From Azoarcus sp. (GTDB lineage Bacteria; Pseudomonadota; Gammaproteobacteria; Burkholderiales; Rhodocyclaceae): a stretch of DNA of 8,189 nt. The stretch is taken from NCBI GenBank assembly GCA_031268685.1, contig JAIRWW010000244.1, positions 1 to 8,189 of the forward strand, given 5' to 3'. Below, piece by piece: positions 5,880 through 8,189 of this stretch. The notes under the pieces are model-generated. The model did no database searches, was not told the origin of the DNA, and was given only the letters and a program-made list of their open reading frames with translations. Within the stretch, counting starts at the first letter, position 1. Each line of letters begins with the position of its first letter. A program made the translations under genes and the position numbers.

Positions 5880-6869
5880 ATGGCAAACATCTTCGCGCGA
5901 CGGTTCGCGCTCATCCTGGCCGCATCATCAGTTCTCCTTTTTTCTGCCTGCAGAACGCTCTACAGCAATGTATCTATCGGTCTGGACAAAAGCAATTATC
6001 TTCGCGGAGAAGAAATCGTCGTCACCATCGACGGCGTCACCGAGAGAATGGACAACAACAAAGCCACCTTGGCCATTTACGCAGCAGGTTCCGGGCACGG
6101 CGACCGTCTCGACTACGCCTATCTTCACGTTGGCGACAATCAGGTGCTGCTCCCCACTCCGTCCAGGGCCGGCGCTTACGAGCTTCGTCTCTACAGTAAA
6201 GTCCCGGCAAACGACGACACCCTGGCCGCAAAGCTGCCATTCACCGTCAATGGCGACACGGAAGTCTCCATGTCCCTGGATAAAACAAGCTACAAGCGTG
6301 GCGAGGAGATCATCGCAACGCTTGACGGCGTCACCAGCCGTATGAACAAAGACAGCGCATTCCTGGCCATTTACCCGGCGGGCGGCGTCCACGACAGCGG
6401 CTACTTTTACGCAAGCTACGCCAACATCGGCGAAGACAGGGTGGAATTCTCCACGCCGCCCGAAGCCGGCAACTACGAGTTGCGGTTTTATCGCAAAGCC
6501 AAGGCGGACGAAGATACCCTGGCTCTCAGCCTTCCTTTCACGGTCAGCGGCGATGTCAAAATCAGCATGAAACTGAACAAGAAAACCTATACGCAATACG
6601 AAAAAATCTTCGTCAAACTCACCGGCATCACCAATCGTATGAACAAAGACGGCGCATTCCTGGTGATCTACGACGAGGGCGCCGGGCATGGCAACAATTT
6701 CGCCTCCGTCTCCCAGCCTGCCGCCGGCGACAGCGAAACAACGCTTTATGCTCCGGACGAGTCCGGCACCTATGAAGTCCGCCTTTATCGCAAGGACAGT
6801 CCGAGAAGCGCCGCGACATTGGCCGCCACGATTCCCTTCACGGTCAAGCGCGTAGAACCGCGCCGTTGA
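5880..6869 (+). CDS. Lipoprotein with three tandem, probably Ig-like, modules
   Basis: I do not recognise a named family. The 329-residue product begins with a lipoprotein signal peptide: basic residues R7-R8, a hydrophobic core (about 9-22), and the lipobox FSAC with C24 as the likely lipidated residue. Arg follows the Cys rather than Asp, which fits export to the outer membrane. The rest is three homologous modules of about 98 residues starting at V31, V129 and I228. Each opens with a VSxxLDKxxYxRGEEI-like strand, continues with a DGVTxRMxK segment and a LAIY strand, then AGxYELRxY, and closes with LPFTV. The alternating beta-strand pattern suggests Ig-like domains, an inference from pattern alone. 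The third module is the most diverged (LNK, YTQYEKI). A good ribosome-binding site supports the start. The gene stands alone, between a terminator and the tonB promoter. A cell-envelope binding or structural role is plausible; no substrate can be named. Confidence 0.85.
   Translation: MANIFARRFALILAASSVLLFSACRTLYSNVSIGLDKSNYLRGEEIVVTIDGVTERMDNNKATLAIYAAGSGHGDRLDYAYLHVGDNQVLLPTPSRAGAYELRLYSKVPANDDTLAAKLPFTVNGDTEVSMSLDKTSYKRGEEIIATLDGVTSRMNKDSAFLAIYPAGGVHDSGYFYASYANIGEDRVEFSTPPEAGNYELRFYRKAKADEDTLALSLPFTVSGDVKISMKLNKKTYTQYEKIFVKLTGITNRMNKDGAFLVIYDEGAGHGNNFASVSQPAAGDSETTLYAPDESGTYEVRLYRKDSPRSAATLAATIPFTVKRVEPRR
5970..6845 (+). repeat. Three in-gene tandem repeats of about 98 codons
   Basis: The copies span roughly 5970-6248, 6264-6545 and 6561-6845. 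They are related in protein sequence: GVTERMDNNKATLAIY, GVTSRMNKDSAFLAIY and GITNRMNKDGAFLVIY, and LPFTV or IPFTV at each end. Their codons have drifted, so this is an old internal triplication rather than a recent duplication. Copies 2 and 3 share the RMNKD block that copy 1 lacks, which suggests the 2/3 split came later. Confidence 0.85.
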
Positions 6870-6879
6870 TTTCGGCGCG
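6859..6879 (+). other. GC-rich hairpin spanning the lipoprotein stop codon
   Basis: CGCGCCG (6859-6865) pairs perfectly with CGGCGCG (6873-6879) around a 7-base loop containing the TGA. No T-run follows, so it is not a standard intrinsic terminator. It may protect the mRNA 3' end or pause polymerase. Confidence 0.4.
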
Positions 6880-6929
6880 TCGACACAAAAGAAGCGTCAA
6901 AACGAGGAAAACGAAGCGGCAGCTTGCTC

Positions 6930-6962
6930 ATCCAACGGTATCCATAAAGGAAACCGTTGGAT
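6930..6962. repeat. 10-bp inverted repeat touching the tonB -35 box
   Basis: ATCCAACGGT (6930-6939) and ACCGTTGGAT (6953-6962) are perfect inverted arms around a 13-base spacer. No T-run follows. The right arm shares its last base with the TTGACA box of the tonB promoter. It may be an operator for a regulator other than Fur, or a transcript-end hairpin of the lipoprotein gene. Confidence 0.6.
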
Positions 6963-6990
6963 TGACAGCACAGGCTTTCTGAATGATAAT
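6962..6990 (+). promoter_or_regulatory. Sigma-70 promoter of tonB-exbB
   Basis: A perfect -35 TTGACA (6962-6967) and a five-of-six -10 GATAAT (6985-6990) are separated by 17 bases. Transcription should start near 6997, giving a C-rich leader of about 70 bases before tonB. This is the best promoter in the window. Its -10 box lies within the Fur site. Confidence 0.85.
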
Positions 6991-7000
6991 AATTAGCATT
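6982..7000. promoter_or_regulatory. Fur box over the tonB promoter -10
   Basis: AATGATAATAATTAGCATT is a 19-base palindrome with one mismatch between its 9-base arms. Against the 7-1-7 Fur consensus (TGATAAT-N-ATTATCA), bases 6984-6998 match 13 of 14 informative positions. It covers the -10 box and the expected transcription start, so Fe-Fur bound here should block RNA polymerase. This fits the iron-uptake genes downstream. Confidence 0.85.
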
Positions 7001-7065
7001 GCAGGTTAATAAAAACAGTTTGCCGCACGTTTCCCCGCCCCCCCTCCGGAACACACACCCAAGCG

Positions 7066-7824
7066 ATGCCCAACTTCTCCGGCTCCACGGTAGAAAATGC
7101 CCTGTTATTCGGGCTGGCTCTGCTGCTGCATGGCGCTCTGCTTTTTGCCATGCAGCGTGACGCAGCTCAGGTCGAGCCGCCGTCCGCTGCGCCGCTCATG
7201 GTCAGCCTGCTTGACCCCGCGCCTGCACCTGCGCCTGTACAGGCAGCCGCGCCTCCGCCACCCAAGGCAGCGCCGCCTGAAGCGACGCCTCCCAAACCCC
7301 GCCCAGCCAAACCGGAACGGCCCAAGCGTCTTACTCGCAACGAACCTCGCCCCACGCCGCCGGTGCAGGCATCCCAAATACCAGCGCCAGCGCCCACGCC
7401 CGACCCCGAACCCACTGGGCCAGCCGAGTCAGACCCGGAACCCGTGCCAGCCGCATCACAAACCACGGCGGCGGCTTCCAGCGCTCACAGCAATGGCTCG
7501 GCGGCGGAAAGCAAGGTCACCGCAGCGGCTTCCGGCACGTTTACCGCCGCACGATACGATGCCGACTACCTGCACAATCCACGCCCCCCATACCCCAAAA
7601 TGTCTCAGCGCCTGGGCGAGGAAGGCACGGTAGTGCTGCGCGCCTATGTGTTGCCCAGCGGAAAGGCCCAAAAGGTCGAGATACAGAAAAGTTGCGGCAG
7701 CGCCCGGCTGGATGAAGCCGCGCGTACCGCCGTTATGAAATGGCGCTTTGTGCCTGCCCAGGAAGACAGCAAACCCGTGCCAACCTGGGTACGCATTCCT
7801 TTTACATGGAGTCTTGAATCATGA
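7066..7824 (+). CDS. tonB: TonB energy-transducing periplasmic protein
   Basis: TonB spans the periplasm and passes proton-motive energy from the inner-membrane ExbB-ExbD complex to outer-membrane receptors for siderophores and other ligands. The 252 residues show the standard three parts. The first is an N-terminal membrane anchor (about 11-29) with H22 in LLLHGALLF, corresponding to the essential H20 of E. coli TonB. The second is a long Pro/Ala-rich stretch (about 38-130, with PKPRP and PAPAP runs), followed by an Ala/Ser spacer. The third is a C-terminal TonB domain (about 163-252) with YPKMSQRLGEEGTVVL, the SGKAQKVEI strand, RLDEAA and MKWRFVPA. A Cys (C210) sits before GSARLDEAA. The start at 7066 keeps the anchor at the N-terminus, though there is no clear Shine-Dalgarno. 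It is transcribed from the Fur-overlapped promoter, and its stop overlaps the exbB start (ATGA). Confidence 0.94.
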   Translation: MPNFSGSTVENALLFGLALLLHGALLFAMQRDAAQVEPPSAAPLMVSLLDPAPAPAPVQAAAPPPPKAAPPEATPPKPRPAKPERPKRLTRNEPRPTPPVQASQIPAPAPTPDPEPTGPAESDPEPVPAASQTTAAASSAHSNGSAAESKVTAAASGTFTAARYDADYLHNPRPPYPKMSQRLGEEGTVVLRAYVLPSGKAQKVEIQKSCGSARLDEAARTAVMKWRFVPAQEDSKPVPTWVRIPFTWSLES

Positions 7825-8189
7825 ATGCCGGTTTAGACATCGCCGCCGTCTGGGCACAAGGCGACACGGTCGCCCGCGCCGTAGCCATCGCGCTACTTGT
7901 CATGTCAGTCGCAAGCTGGAGCATCATGCTCGGCAAAGCATGGCTGGTCTGGCGCTTGCGCCGCAAAATGCCCCGGATACTGGAACAGTTCTGGGATTCA
8001 GCCACGATCGAGGCCGGACTGGAAAAGCTTACCCAGGTCGCGCCGCTCCACGATATGGCGCATCAAGGGGAAAACGCTATCCGCCATCTCGAATCCCATC
8101 GCCACGAACAGACCCATCTCGACGCCCATCTATCGGCAAGCGAACTGGTGACGCGCGCTTTGCGCAACAGCATCGCGCGTTCGACCGCA
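7821..8189 (+). CDS. exbB: ExbB, MotA/TolQ/ExbB proton-channel family (cut by window end)
   Basis: ExbB is the multi-pass inner-membrane subunit that, with ExbD, forms the proton-driven motor for TonB. From the ATG at 7821 the frame stays open for 123 codons to the window edge, so only the N-terminal half is present. It begins MNAGLDIAAVWAQGDTVAR, then a first membrane segment (about residues 18-43, AVAIALLVMSVASW and on), then a charged cytoplasmic stretch (KMPRILEQFWDS to SHRHEQTHLDAH). This matches the ExbB/TolQ layout. The conserved second and third membrane helices lie outside. The start overlaps the tonB stop as ATGA, implying translational coupling. Position after tonB favours ExbB over TolQ; exbD is expected next. 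Confidence 0.9.
   Translation, partial: MNAGLDIAAVWAQGDTVARAVAIALLVMSVASWSIMLGKAWLVWRLRRKMPRILEQFWDSATIEAGLEKLTQVAPLHDMAHQGENAIRHLESHRHEQTHLDAHLSASELVTRALRNSIARSTA

Noticed and set aside
5378..6199. Long plus-strand open frame (273 codons) from the uvrD upstream region into the lipoprotein gene
   Set aside because: It runs straight through the strong terminator at 5671-5696, has no ribosome-binding site, resembles no known protein, and its second half overlaps the lipoprotein gene in another frame.
5928..6689. Minus-strand open frame of 253 codons opposite the lipoprotein gene, itself showing internal repeats
   Set aside because: The repeats only mirror the three modules of the plus-strand gene. 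The sense frame has a signal peptide, lipobox and ribosome-binding site; the antisense frame has none.
1..8189. CRISPR arrays, tRNA/rRNA genes, insertion sequences, attachment sites
   Set aside because: I saw no regularly spaced repeats, tRNA-like folds, transposase or integrase motifs, or paired terminal repeats; the window is almost filled by ordinary chromosomal genes.

Overview
The window reads as chromosomal DNA of a Gram-negative proteobacterium, most likely a betaproteobacterium (Nitrosomonadales-like is my guess). The reasons are a moderately GC-rich base composition, the head-to-head pairing of rlmE with a yhbY-type gene, the styles of the Pol IV, UvrD and ExbB proteins, and a lipoprotein plus a TonB/ExbB system that imply an outer membrane. 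The lineage is inferred from protein style, not from a search. No transposase, integrase, CRISPR array, tRNA or rRNA gene is visible.

Layout. Bases 33-653 (minus) encode the 23S rRNA 2'-O-methyltransferase RlmE. Across a 44-base gap lies a divergent gene (698-1174) for a YhbY/CRM-domain RNA-binding protein with a long basic tail, so the left end concerns ribosome maturation. Next come three genes tied to DNA repair: a TIGR02757/DUF2400 protein of unknown function (1246-2049), the Y-family polymerase dinB 19 bases downstream (2069-3151), and the convergent helicase gene uvrD (3177-5363, minus).

A 516-base gap (5364-5879) follows. It holds the uvrD ribosome-binding site and a candidate uvrD promoter on the minus strand. 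On the plus strand it holds three successive hairpins, the last a strong intrinsic terminator (5671-5696), with no credible coding gene in front of them. This is a good candidate for an unannotated small RNA. The gene at 5880-6869 encodes a lipoprotein with three tandem copies of an approximately 98-residue, probably Ig-like, module.

The right end is an iron-uptake energisation operon. A near-consensus sigma-70 promoter (TTGACA, 17 bases, GATAAT) has its -10 element buried in a near-perfect Fur box (6982-7000). It drives tonB (7066-7824), whose stop overlaps the start of exbB (7821 to the window edge, truncated); exbD probably follows outside the window. A 10-bp inverted repeat touches the -35 element and may be a second operator or the tail of the preceding transcript.

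Most of the window is housekeeping sequence. The items most worth following up are the orphan terminator/structured RNA region, the DUF2400 gene with an endonuclease III-like LDTH motif beside dinB, the triplicated-module lipoprotein, and the Fur-controlled tonB promoter with its adjoining inverted repeat.
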